A stretch of DNA of 48,691 nt from assembly GCA_021779935.1 (NCBI GenBank), contig JAJXZT010000066.1, positions 1 to 48,691 of the forward strand. The letters run 5' to 3'. Of the stretch, positions 41,518 through 48,568 are shown one piece after another. The translations under genes were made by a program, and so were the position numbers. Within the stretch, counting starts at the first letter, position 1; the number at the start of each line of letters is the position of its first letter. Source of the stretch: Acidobacteriota bacterium. GTDB lineage: Bacteria; Acidobacteriota; Terriglobia; Terriglobales; Acidobacteriaceae. The notes below the pieces were generated by a model. The model did no database searches. It saw only the letters and a program-made list of their open reading frames with translations, and was not told the origin of the DNA.

Positions 41518-42918
41518 TCACAACCTTGAGGAGGCAACTTGCCCGAGCATGTCCGTCAGGGCATTCTCAAAATCACGGGAAACATCGACATATCCGGTCT
41601 TGGCATGGGCGATCTCATGCAACAGCGTGCCTGCAAAGTCCTGCACATTTTTAAGCTGATCTCGGAGGATGATGATGGTATTGGTCGCCTCTTCCCAAAG
41701 TCCCTGCGGCGTGTAGCCGGACATGATGTCGGGGCGCATCGTCTCCGAAATCTTGATCTGCTTGACCTTCCTAGGTATCCCTCCAACCAGACTCGCAATT
41801 TTCTCTCGTTGCTCAAACACCTCTTGCTCGGGCTTGGTTAGCTTTTCAGGATTGACGAATTTGAATTCAAAGCTCTGAGACCACTCCGACTGGAACACCC
41901 CGAGGTCTCGAACAGGGTTGCCCTTGAGATCGGTGATCCCCCGCAGCGAGTTCCTAATGTTCTCGGGAACAGAGACGATCTTGTAGCCGTCATCCTGCGC
42001 ATGATCGATGGTGGCGCGAAAACTCGTCAGATCGCCTGCGGTGACGAACACGACCCGCTTCGAGGCATTGAGAATCTGACACGCATGTACAGCAACGTCC
42101 GTCCATTTCACTTCGTCCCGATTGGTTCCTTGCTCGATTCTTTGCAGGTCTTCCGCCAGAGTCTCGGCAACTGCGTCGGCTTTGGATGCGAGAAGCATCT
42201 GTTTGACCCGGTCGCTGTATGCCGTCCTTCCTACGTTAGTCCTCTCACGGTTTAGTGCCTTACGCATCGTGGCGGTCAGAGACGTGATGTTGTAGGAGAA
42301 TGCGAAATTTTCTTCCTCTGCGACCAGCATGCCCGTGACGTAGATGCGAGATTTCCGTCCCTTGGTCGTTCCGAGGATTTGTCCGTAGGTCGTATCGTCC
42401 AGAACGGCTTGATTCGAGAACTTGAGGAAGAAGTTCTTTGCGGCAGCAATATCGGCATCCGACACGCCAGTCAGGATTACCTCTGTGCCTACCATGTTCG
42501 GATCGGATGCATCATTCACAACTGCGTGAAGTGTGACCACATCGGGGAACCCGTGCTTCGGCGTCTGCCCCAAAGTGATGTCCCCGTATTTCGAGCGGGT
42601 GAGAACATTCACCTTTCGACGGTTCAGGGTGGCGAGTGCATCTTTGAGCCCAACACCGAACTTACCGATCACCTTTGTCGGGTTCTTCAGTTTCTCCTGG
42701 TTCTCGTTTTGCGTCAGATGCTCGTACCGGAGACCACGACCAAAATCACGGATGCGCCAAGCACCTTTCTGATCTTTTGAAATCTCAACGTCCTTTGTGC
42801 TGGTGAGCACTTGCTCGTCCAGTGCATTGGCTATGATCTCCCGCACGGCATGGCAGGTCTCCCAACCTTCGAGAATCTTCTCGATGTTCAGATCGAATCT
42901 GCGTTCGTTGTTCGACAT
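41518..42918 (-). CDS. GHKL ATPase fused to an HExxH zinc metalloprotease domain
   Basis: This 466-residue protein has an N-terminal GHKL ATPase: REIIANALDE at residues 26-35 with Glu27, Asn31 and Asp34, DFGRG at 58-62, and lid GKFGVGLKDAL at 85-95. The C terminus ends with the zincin motif HEIAH at 434-438 and a likely third ligand Glu451 in DVSRDFENALTDMLG, a spacing like ImmA/IrrE-type proteases. The middle 250 residues have no family I can name. An ATP-dependent clamp gating a peptidase would be an unusual effector arrangement. It is the last gene of an eight-gene leftward operon and meets the AAA+ gene tail to tail, 47 bases apart. Confidence 0.82.
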   Translation of the reverse strand: MSNNERRFDLNIEKILEGWETCHAVREIIANALDEQVLTSTKDVEISKDQKGAWRIRDFGRGLRYEHLTQNENQEKLKNPTKVIGKFGVGLKDALATLNRRKVNVLTRSKYGDITLGQTPKHGFPDVVTLHAVVNDASDPNMVGTEVILTGVSDADIAAAKNFFLKFSNQAVLDDTTYGQILGTTKGRKSRIYVTGMLVAEEENFAFSYNITSLTATMRKALNRERTNVGRTAYSDRVKQMLLASKADAVAETLAEDLQRIEQGTNRDEVKWTDVAVHACQILNASKRVVFVTAGDLTSFRATIDHAQDDGYKIVSVPENIRNSLRGITDLKGNPVRDLGVFQSEWSQSFEFKFVNPEKLTKPEQEVFEQREKIASLVGGIPRKVKQIKISETMRPDIMSGYTPQGLWEEATNTIIILRDQLKNVQDFAGTLLHEIAHAKTGYVDVSRDFENALTDMLGQVASSRL

Positions 42919-42936
42919 TCTTCGCTCCGTTCGGGT

Positions 42937-43446
42937 TCACTCACCTTCATGAACAGTGCCGTCTTCGGCAATAGTGATCGTCACCCACTCGTAATGACCC
43001 TTGCTGACGACGCTCTCGACGCTGCGTTGAATCGTCTTCCGTTCTCGGCTTGTTGCTGTGCGGTCAAGCAGGAGCAAGTTCCTGAGCGAATCTGCCTTCA
43101 TGCCGTTGAAGACGATGTAATCCACCGGATGAAAGAGAACCTTTGCATCGTCGGGATTCAGCTTGCGAGGCGTGAACACGGGATCGATGCATTTGACCAG
43201 CTTGGCTGCCTGCTCCCGCCCTTTCTTCCGGGCGGCTTCCCGTAGCTCCTCCTCACGGTCGTCCAATCGTTCCTCAATTCGGTCGAGGCGATCTGATTCG
43301 TGGTCGAGGTTGTCCTTCCAATCACGCTTCGGTTTTGACCTCAGGAAGACCTTGCAGTCGCTAAGCCGGAAGATGTTTCCGGACTTCGGGCAAATGCCAA
43401 AGATGTTTCGCTGTACACGGTAGAATCCAACGAGTTCTTGCTTCAT
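42937..43446 (-). CDS. Holliday-junction-resolvase-like protein without the catalytic lysine
   Basis: This 169-residue protein resembles its neighbour at 43443 in layout: a Cys-containing start (GICPKSGNIFRLSDC), a charged coiled coil of about 50 residues (DRLDRIEERLDDREEELRE), and a nuclease-like core with HPVDYIVFNGM. Where the active paralogue has DIK, this one reads DRT (residues 128-130), so the lysine of the PD-(D/E)xK motif is missing. That suggests a structural or regulatory subunit. Its start overlaps the neighbour's stop by four bases, and the GHKL-zincin gene follows 18 bases later. Confidence 0.8.
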   Translation of the reverse strand: MKQELVGFYRVQRNIFGICPKSGNIFRLSDCKVFLRSKPKRDWKDNLDHESDRLDRIEERLDDREEELREAARKKGREQAAKLVKCIDPVFTPRKLNPDDAKVLFHPVDYIVFNGMKADSLRNLLLLDRTATSRERKTIQRSVESVVSKGHYEWVTITIAEDGTVHEGE

Positions 43447-43946
43447 CGCTTCGCCTCGTAGGTATCAAATTCAACCTTTTTCTGGTTCACCAGATTACGA
43501 ATGTCCTTTTGTCGGTGTGAGAGGGAGCCGTTTCCCGTCTTGATGTCGGCGAAGATGATTCTGGAGACCTTGCCGCTTTGACACAGCCCTTCGAAAATCA
43601 CGTAATCGATAGGATCGAACAGGGATCGGCAATCACTGCACTCGTAATGAAATGTGCTGAGAGACGGCGCAAGCCGTTCGAGGATGAATCCGATGTTGGT
43701 AGCCTTCGCCTGAGTCTCCGACGACCTTGAAATGTGTTTGCGCCTGTCCCGAAGATCGCTTCTTCGCTCCTGTAATTCCAGCTTGTACTGTTCGTAGACC
43801 TCCTGCCCTCTTTCGCTGAAATCGTTCATGTAGAACAACTCGCAATCACTCAGCAGAACAGACTCCTCGCAACATGGGCACTCGGCGTAGAAGCCGCCGT
43901 CCTCCAACGTACGAATGATTTCGTTCGCTAACCGGGCATCGTTCAT
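43443..43946 (-). CDS. Holliday-junction-resolvase-like endonuclease
   Basis: This 167-residue protein fits the Endonuc_Holl-type group (COG4741 in memory), distant relatives of archaeal Holliday junction resolvases. It has an N-terminal zinc-like CPCC (residues 23-26), a coiled-coil stretch (YKLELQERRSDLRDRRK), then RLAPSL and the nuclease core. Catalytic residues visible are Asp114 in DPIDYVIFEG, Asp134-Ile-Lys136 in FADIKTGNG, and Gln146 in SHRQKDI. It may cut branched or replicating DNA. It is followed by a four-base overlap with the inactive-looking paralogue, so a heteromer is plausible. Confidence 0.85.
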   Translation of the reverse strand: MNDARLANEIIRTLEDGGFYAECPCCEESVLLSDCELFYMNDFSERGQEVYEQYKLELQERRSDLRDRRKHISRSSETQAKATNIGFILERLAPSLSTFHYECSDCRSLFDPIDYVIFEGLCQSGKVSRIIFADIKTGNGSLSHRQKDIRNLVNQKKVEFDTYEAKR

Positions 43947-44033
43947 GAGTTATGCCTTTCCGGCTGAGAATAGCCGGATTCGGCTGCAAAGCGAAAGGAC
44001 TTGTGCGCCGAATTCTTTCCCCAAATTGCCGAT

Positions 44034-44462
44034 CTATAGCTCATCGTTGTCCTCCTCCTCCTCGAAGCGTGCGTACAAACACACGTTGCAACGATAGTGC
44101 TCGTCGGTGTCGAGCATTGTGTTCTTCGGAAGGCGCAGCATGTCTTTAATCTGCTTCACGATGTCTTTGCGCTGAAGGATGCACCTATCACCGAGGATTG
44201 TTACTTCGCCCGAAAGCAGATCGTGAATAGTCCTGCCACGTGGATATTGCTCGTACTCCGAGCCCTGAGGCGCACGCCCCTTGCCCTTCAACACTTCCCA
44301 AAGGTCAATGTGATCCGCAGGATGTGTAACCCTGCCGCCATACGGTACGGCACTGGCGAAGGGCACGCTGTCGATCACCAACGTGCCCTCAACAAGCCAG
44401 AAGATGCCGAGCAATGGCTCAGCAGTACTGGACGGCGTTAAGTTTGTGTCTTTCTTCTTCAT
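44034..44462 (-). CDS. Conserved hypothetical protein with C-terminal Cys pair
   Basis: This 142-residue protein contains LGIFWLVEGTLVIDSVPF, THPADHIDLWEVLKGKG, ILGDRCIL and the C-terminal LPKNTMLDTDEHYRCNVC, ending in an acidic tail (EEEEDNDEL). I have seen this pattern in hypothetical proteins of mobile regions of Proteobacteria, but no function is known to me. The ATG at 44462 overlaps the stop of the upstream gene (ATGA), so a longer upstream frame is rejected. It is followed by an 87-base gap before the resolvase-like gene. Confidence 0.7.
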   Translation of the reverse strand: MKKKDTNLTPSSTAEPLLGIFWLVEGTLVIDSVPFASAVPYGGRVTHPADHIDLWEVLKGKGRAPQGSEYEQYPRGRTIHDLLSGEVTILGDRCILQRKDIVKQIKDMLRLPKNTMLDTDEHYRCNVCLYARFEEEEDNDEL

Positions 44463-44896
44463 ATTCGTATCAGTGCTCGTGCCGGATACAGGATGCCGTG
44501 GCGCTTGAACTCCGGGGTCGCCTTGCGGCGGTTTGTCATTCCGAGGGGGTTCCACTCCTGACTGAGGATGTATTCCGGCTTTTGCGTCCATTTGGGGCAC
44601 CGGAGCTTGAAACGTCGGCACAAATAGTCAGCCGTGGCTGCGCAGAGCGCCCTCTGCTGCGCAGTGAATTCTGTCGGCGGTTCGTATCGAAAAAACGACG
44701 CTCTCTTGAAGTAATAGAACTCGTCCAAGAAATTGTGGAATGAGGTCTGGAACGTGTCGTCGTCTTCTACCATCCAGTGGAGGATTTCGAGAAAGTTCGA
44801 TGGACGACTCGATCCGGCCTTTGCTCCACGAGGAGCTTTCTTACGAGCGATGATGCGCCATGCGATCCGGTCGAATTGAGCACGAGTCTTCGGCAT
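44459..44896 (-). CDS. Hypothetical protein, unassigned
   Basis: This 145-residue basic protein starts MPKTRAQFDRIAWR at 44896, four bases after the upstream stop. It contains FLEILHWMVEDDDTFQTSFH, YYFKRASFFRYEPPTEF and WTQKPEYILSQEWNPLGM, and ends with PEFKRHGILYPARALIRI. A final 'PEF(K/R)R' type tail recurs in hypothetical proteins I recall from defence or nucleotidyltransferase contexts, but I cannot name a family. It has no predicted membrane segment. Its stop overlaps the next start, so it is part of the same operon. Confidence 0.62.
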   Translation of the reverse strand: MPKTRAQFDRIAWRIIARKKAPRGAKAGSSRPSNFLEILHWMVEDDDTFQTSFHNFLDEFYYFKRASFFRYEPPTEFTAQQRALCAATADYLCRRFKLRCPKWTQKPEYILSQEWNPLGMTNRRKATPEFKRHGILYPARALIRI

Positions 44897-44900
44897 ATGT

Positions 44901-45293
44901 TCAGTTGTTGTAGAAACCCCAACCAAAATAGAAACTGCACCGCACCAGAACCAGCACGGCAATGATGGTGCCAAAGAAGATCACGGCAGAGGGAATCGGC
45001 CGCTCGACCCGCCGTCCTCTCGCAGCACGCCAGTGTTTCCGACACAGATAAATTAATGTGGTGATCCATGGACTGAGTACTGTCAAGAGGATTTTCGTGA
45101 GCCAGACTTCGTCCGGGCTCATGATGCGTGCGCCCGTGAATAACCAGTTCAAGACGGAGGCTACGAACACGATTGGCAGGACTGCGATGAAGACCAGAAT
45201 CTTGATCCAGTCAGAGAGAATACGAACCGGCGTCGAGATCAGGTGGACTTCATCTGCCATCCGGTTGAGCTTCGATTCGGTCTGATGGTTCAT
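44901..45293 (-). CDS. Small membrane protein, unassigned
   Basis: This 130-residue protein has about three hydrophobic segments (ILVFIAVLPIVFVASVLNWL near residues 30-50, LLTVLSPWITTLIYLC near 70-85, and SAVIFFGTIIAVLVLVRCSF near 103-122). It is an inner-membrane protein of unknown family. Its ATG overlaps the stop of the upstream gene by four bases. In a defence-like operon a small membrane protein may anchor or act as an effector, but nothing in the sequence proves this. Confidence 0.7.
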   Translation of the reverse strand: MNHQTESKLNRMADEVHLISTPVRILSDWIKILVFIAVLPIVFVASVLNWLFTGARIMSPDEVWLTKILLTVLSPWITTLIYLCRKHWRAARGRRVERPIPSAVIFFGTIIAVLVLVRCSFYFGWGFYNN

Positions 45294-45655
45294 TGGTTCT
45301 CCCTGAGTTCTGGTACGTCAATCAGACCTGCGTTGTGCAGAACCTTCATGAGCTTAGAGGGCGAGACCCTGCGCCACCCTTTTAGGGGATCATTTCTCCG
45401 CAACACAGGGTCAATCTTCGCCCAATCTGTCTCGTTCCGATATTCCAGAATGAACTGCGCCAAGTGCCTATCGGACAGAGTTGAGTTGTCATCCACGACG
45501 ATCCAACCGACCCACTCATCACGAGCGGCGATCTGGAGCTTTCCCACAGGCTCCCCGTGGACAAGCGCACGCTCAATCCTGATCTCCGGAATGTAAAAGC
45601 CGTTGAGCTTGAAGCGAAATTCGGGCTTATTCGACTCGTGCATGGCGTGCGTCAC
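45290..45655 (-). CDS. Hypothetical protein, unassigned
   Basis: This 121-residue cytoplasmic protein starts at a GTG (45655) whose second base opens the TGA of the preceding gene. It has beta-rich segments (EFRFKLNGFYIPEIRIERAL and RDEWVGWIVVDDNSTL) and a helical C terminus (SPSKLMKVLHNAGLIDVPEL). I recognise no family and no catalytic motif. It is the second gene of the leftward operon and overlaps the membrane-protein gene by four bases. Confidence 0.65.
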   Translation of the reverse strand: MTHAMHESNKPEFRFKLNGFYIPEIRIERALVHGEPVGKLQIAARDEWVGWIVVDDNSTLSDRHLAQFILEYRNETDWAKIDPVLRRNDPLKGWRRVSPSKLMKVLHNAGLIDVPELRENQ

Positions 45656-45864
45656 TTGCGCCGGATCAACAAACCGGGATCAGAAGTGTTGTTCGAGACC
45701 AGACTGCCATTCGCATCACGGGTCGTTCCAAAGCGTGAACTCGTGGTGCCGAGCAGATGTCCATTCTCATCTCGCACGACGGACTCGTAGGAACCGGAGT
45801 AACCGCTCGTCACGCTTCCGACAATCTTGCCCTTGCCATCACGAACCACTTCCTTCTTCAGCAT
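45652..45864 (-). CDS. Small repeat protein opening the leftward operon
   Basis: This 70-residue protein is built of a repeated unit of about 18-20 residues: VVRDGKGKIVGSVTSGYSG, VVRDENGHLLGTTSSRFG and TTRDANGSLVSNNTSDPG. Each has RDxxGxxxGxxxS-like spacing, suggesting three beta hairpins. No known domain is claimed. Its stop overlaps the next gene by four bases. It is the promoter-proximal gene, 95 bases from the divergent rightward gene at 45960, so its promoter lies in that short gap. Confidence 0.65.
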   Translation of the reverse strand: MLKKEVVRDGKGKIVGSVTSGYSGSYESVVRDENGHLLGTTSSRFGTTRDANGSLVSNNTSDPGLLIRRK

Positions 45865-45959
45865 CGCTGTGCCTCCGACTGCAATATACGAACCGAGGGC
45901 GGAATTTCGCTAGAAGTCCGCCCGATTCCTAGTCGAAATCGGCACCTGCTCTGTATTAC

Positions 45960-46373
45960 TTGGGTGTGGACAAAGATCGACCTCCTATCGAGAGTCTGAT
46001 GGAGATGCAGGAGCGATTGCTTCGGGCGAAGAACCCATTCGCCCGGCGCTTTGGTGCGTTGTTGGCTGCCGGAGCACTCGATAAACACCTATCGGAACTT
46101 CGGGACGAACAGATTGGTCAATTGATCAGCGACGTGGTCGAGCGTGACCTTCGGATCGCCAGTCCGGAGGCGGTTATTTCAAGCCAAGCCAGCAGACGGC
46201 TTCTCCGTTCCGGAGCGGGGAGATTGAAGCAGGACAAGTCGCCGCCTCTCGCTTGCCCCAAATGCGGCAACGACCTGCTGCTTCGGATTGGGATTGATGA
46301 GCCGGACTGCGTGGAGTGCGTTGATCTTGGCTGCGGATACAAGGTCTACATCAGCGATCCGGAGGTGCAATGA
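45960..46373 (+). CDS. Zinc-ribbon protein of unknown function
   Basis: This 137-residue protein has a helical N-terminal part (ESLMEMQERLLRAKNPFARR, ISDVVERDLRIA) and a C-terminal zinc ribbon with LACPKCGNDLLL and CVECVDLGCGYKV. The start may be the TTG at 45960, the GTG at 45966 or the ATG at 45999; the first is taken as the longest consistent frame. I know no family. Its stop overlaps the dual-specificity phosphatase start by four bases (ATGA), so it is the first gene of a rightward operon, divergent from the leftward one. Confidence 0.68.
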   Translation: MGVDKDRPPIESLMEMQERLLRAKNPFARRFGALLAAGALDKHLSELRDEQIGQLISDVVERDLRIASPEAVISSQASRRLLRSGAGRLKQDKSPPLACPKCGNDLLLRIGIDEPDCVECVDLGCGYKVYISDPEVQ

Positions 46374-46771
46374 CCAAGGTGTGGGAGCGGCTGTACATCG
46401 GTAGTTTGCGAGACGCTGAAGCTCTTGCGGGTGCGAACCCGAACTGTGTCACGACGGTCATCACGCTCTGCGACCAGAAGGTGACCCGAAGGGCACAGGG
46501 CACCAACTACCTGCGCTTCCCGGTTGATGATGATCGACCGATTGATGCGGGGCAGTTCGACGCCATTATCGACGCCATCGGCGAAAACATCCGGTGGGGC
46601 ACCGTGCTGGTGCATTGCATTGGCGGATCAAGTCGCAGCCCGATTATGGCTGCCGCATGGATGCACGTGGTCGGGTACCGGAACATCGAGGATGCACTGA
46701 TCGAGATCGGTAAGCGCCGTTCGATTGAACCATCACCCAGTCTGCTGAAGAGCATCAAGGAGCTACTGTGA
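46370..46771 (+). CDS. Dual-specificity protein phosphatase-like protein
   Basis: This 133-residue protein fits the dual-specificity (cysteine-based) phosphatase fold: VITLCDQK, general-acid region PVDDDRP near residues 51-57, and P-loop VHCIGGSSRSP with Cys83 and Arg89 (Cx5R). Removal of phosphate from Ser/Thr/Tyr residues or another phosphoester is expected. It is small but complete for the family. It overlaps the zinc-ribbon gene by four bases and the serine recombinase gene by four bases, a coupling that is unusual for a phosphatase. Confidence 0.88.
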   Translation: MTKVWERLYIGSLRDAEALAGANPNCVTTVITLCDQKVTRRAQGTNYLRFPVDDDRPIDAGQFDAIIDAIGENIRWGTVLVHCIGGSSRSPIMAAAWMHVVGYRNIEDALIEIGKRRSIEPSPSLLKSIKELL

Positions 46772-47373
46772 AACGAGCAGCCCTGTACATTCGAGTCTCG
46801 ACCGTCGATCAGCACCCCGAAACTCAGTTACTCGACCTGAAGCAAATGGCGGCATTTCGTGGGTACGAGATCGTCCGCACATACGAAGACCGGATCAGCG
46901 GAGCCAAGTCAAAGCGTCCGGGATTGGATCAGCTTTTGTCCGACGCACGCAGACGCCGCTTCGATGTGGTCGTCGTGTGGGCGTTCGACCGTGTGGCACG
47001 CTCTGTTCGCCACTTCCTAGAAATCCTCGATGAACTCAACCACTTAGGGATTGAGTTCGTCAGCTTTCGGGAAAACATCGACACTGGCGGGCCTCTCGGT
47101 CGGGCCATGGTCGTTATCGTCGGCGCAATCGCCGAACTCGAACGCAACCTAATTGTCGAGCGCATACGGGCTGGCATGCGCCGGGCAAAGCTAGAAGGCA
47201 TTCAGCTTGGTCGGCAGCCCCTCGACGTTGATCACTGTGCGCTCGTCAGCGACCGTCTTGCTGGCATGAGCCTGACCGCCACAGCGAAAAAGTATGGGGT
47301 ATCCCGTGCATCGGTCGTCAGGTTCGTTCGTGAAGCGAAGACGAAGAACACCGCAGCGGCACCAGTGGCATGA
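46768..47373 (+). CDS. Serine site-specific recombinase (resolvase family)
   Basis: This 201-residue resolvase/invertase catalyses strand exchange through a serine nucleophile, Ser11 in LYIRVSTVDQ. Other family marks are SGAKSKRPGLDQLL, VVWAFDRVARS, GPLGRAMVVIVGAIAELERN and ERIRAGMRR. The C-terminal helix-turn-helix is visible as AGMSLTATAKKYGVSRASVV. It is the normal small resolvase size, not a large serine integrase. Its GTG start overlaps the phosphatase stop, and its stop overlaps the next frame. Targets could be inversion or resolution sites; none were seen by eye. Confidence 0.95.
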   Translation: MKRAALYIRVSTVDQHPETQLLDLKQMAAFRGYEIVRTYEDRISGAKSKRPGLDQLLSDARRRRFDVVVVWAFDRVARSVRHFLEILDELNHLGIEFVSFRENIDTGGPLGRAMVVIVGAIAELERNLIVERIRAGMRRAKLEGIQLGRQPLDVDHCALVSDRLAGMSLTATAKKYGVSRASVVRFVREAKTKNTAAAPVA

Positions 47374-47384
47374 AAGGAAATGGG

Positions 47385-47627
47385 ATGAAACCGAACAAAA
47401 CCTCTGTCGAGTTCCGATTCCGGCACCCGGCTGTCGCTGCCAAGAAGCCGCCATCCCGTGCGATGACCGAAGCTCTCCAGCGATTGAGCGAGGCTGAAGA
47501 AATGCGGCAATTTACCGCAAAAGCGGAGTCTCAGAACCGCACTGTAGTGGTCGAGGTATTCCATTCCGCAGAGGACGGGCACCCGTTGTTGATTCACACT
47601 GCCGCTGTTTCGAGAAAGAGGGCATAG
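47385..47627 (+). CDS. Small hypothetical protein
   Basis: From the ATG at 47385 (with aaggaaatggg upstream) this is an 80-residue protein with segments VEFRFRHPAVAAKKPPSRAM, TEALQRLSEAEEMRQF and VVVEVFHSAEDGHPLL. An in-frame ATG at 47370 overlaps the recombinase stop. It is basic at the start and helical in the middle. I know no family. It lies between the recombinase and another small gene in the same operon. Confidence 0.55.
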   Translation: MKPNKTSVEFRFRHPAVAAKKPPSRAMTEALQRLSEAEEMRQFTAKAESQNRTVVVEVFHSAEDGHPLLIHTAAVSRKRA

Positions 47628-47632
47628 CTAAG

Positions 47633-47908
47633 TTGCCAAGCAGGTTCAATCTCGGTCAGGTCGTCGCCACACCCGGCGCTCTTGCTGCCTTTAACCAATC
47701 TGGTGAAGAGCCGAGTGAGTATCTGCGGCGGCATGCATCCGGCGATTGGGGTGATGTCTGCGAAGAGGATCGGCAGGAAAACGAGTATTCGCTTCTGCAT
47801 GGGTTCCGGTTAGTGTCGGCATACACGTTGGCGAATGGAACTCGTCTGTGGGTTATAACTGAAGCGGACAGGAGTAGCACTTGCCTGTTGCTGCCGGAAG
47901 AATACTGA
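47633..47908 (+). CDS. Small conserved hypothetical protein
   Basis: The TTG at 47633 opens a 91-residue frame that resembles a widespread small family of plasmids and islands, recalled from memory: VVATPGALAAFNQSGEEPSE, HASGDWGDVCEEDRQENEYS, LVSAYTLANGTRLWVITEAD and STCLLLPEEY. No function is known to me. An SD-like sequence is not strong. It ends nine bases before the metallophosphoesterase start and probably shares its operon. Confidence 0.7.
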   Translation: MPSRFNLGQVVATPGALAAFNQSGEEPSEYLRRHASGDWGDVCEEDRQENEYSLLHGFRLVSAYTLANGTRLWVITEADRSSTCLLLPEEY

Positions 47909-47916
47909 GTCAGCCA

Positions 47917-48543
47917 ATGCGAATCGTTTGCATCTCCGACACTCACGAGTTGCACAGAGAACTCGAAGTCCCACCCGGTGACGTGCTCGTCCATGCTGGC
48001 GACTTCACGTTCTTCGGGAAGCGCAAGTCGCAGGTTCAGGACTTCAATGACTGGTTGGGCGAGTTGCTGCACAACTACAAGATTGTGATTCCCGGCAACC
48101 ATGAGTTTCTATTTGAAGCGGAACCGAAGATGCGACAAGCAATCACAAATGCACCGTTGCTGATCAACGAAGGGATCAAGGTCGCTGGTCTGCGGTTTTG
48201 GGGCTCACCGATCACTCCACTATCCGGGGTGGCGTTTGGTGTGGCGAATCCAGCGGAGCGCAGGAAACTTTGGGCACGGATGCCACACGGTTTGGATGTT
48301 CTAGTGACGCACGGCCCACCATACGGGATTCTCGATCTGCCACCGGGATCGAACCAGCATGAGGGATGTCCTGAACTGCTCGAAGCAGTTCGACGGGCGA
48401 AGCCACGACTTCATGTCTTCGGGCACATTCATCAGGCGTACGGAATCGAGCGGACACGGGATACGATCTTCGTCAATGCCGAGATGTATGGCGACGGTGG
48501 GGAGTTGAACAAGCCAATCGTGGTTGAACTGGAGCCACGCTAA
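47917..48543 (+). CDS. Calcineurin-like metallophosphoesterase
   Basis: This 208-residue protein has the two-metal phosphoesterase motifs in order: ISDTHELHREL, DVLVHAGDFT, VIPGNHEFL, VTHGPPYGILDL and HVFGHIHQAYG. These give the D-x-H, GD, GNHE, and two His-containing motifs. It may cleave a nucleotide or phosphorylated small molecule. The ATG at 47917 is preferred because IVCISDTHE begins there. An upstream in-frame start at 47881 would overlap the previous gene. It is the last gene of the operon before the IS element. Confidence 0.88.
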   Translation: MRIVCISDTHELHRELEVPPGDVLVHAGDFTFFGKRKSQVQDFNDWLGELLHNYKIVIPGNHEFLFEAEPKMRQAITNAPLLINEGIKVAGLRFWGSPITPLSGVAFGVANPAERRKLWARMPHGLDVLVTHGPPYGILDLPPGSNQHEGCPELLEAVRRAKPRLHVFGHIHQAYGIERTRDTIFVNAEMYGDGGELNKPIVVELEPR

Positions 48544-48568
48544 GGGGAACCATCATGCACAAGCACTA

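Noticed and set aside
45652-45864. Calling the small repeat protein an RHS or YD-repeat toxin fragment
   Set aside because: The RDxxG units are short and lack the YD-repeat consensus, and the frame has a clean start and stop within an operon.
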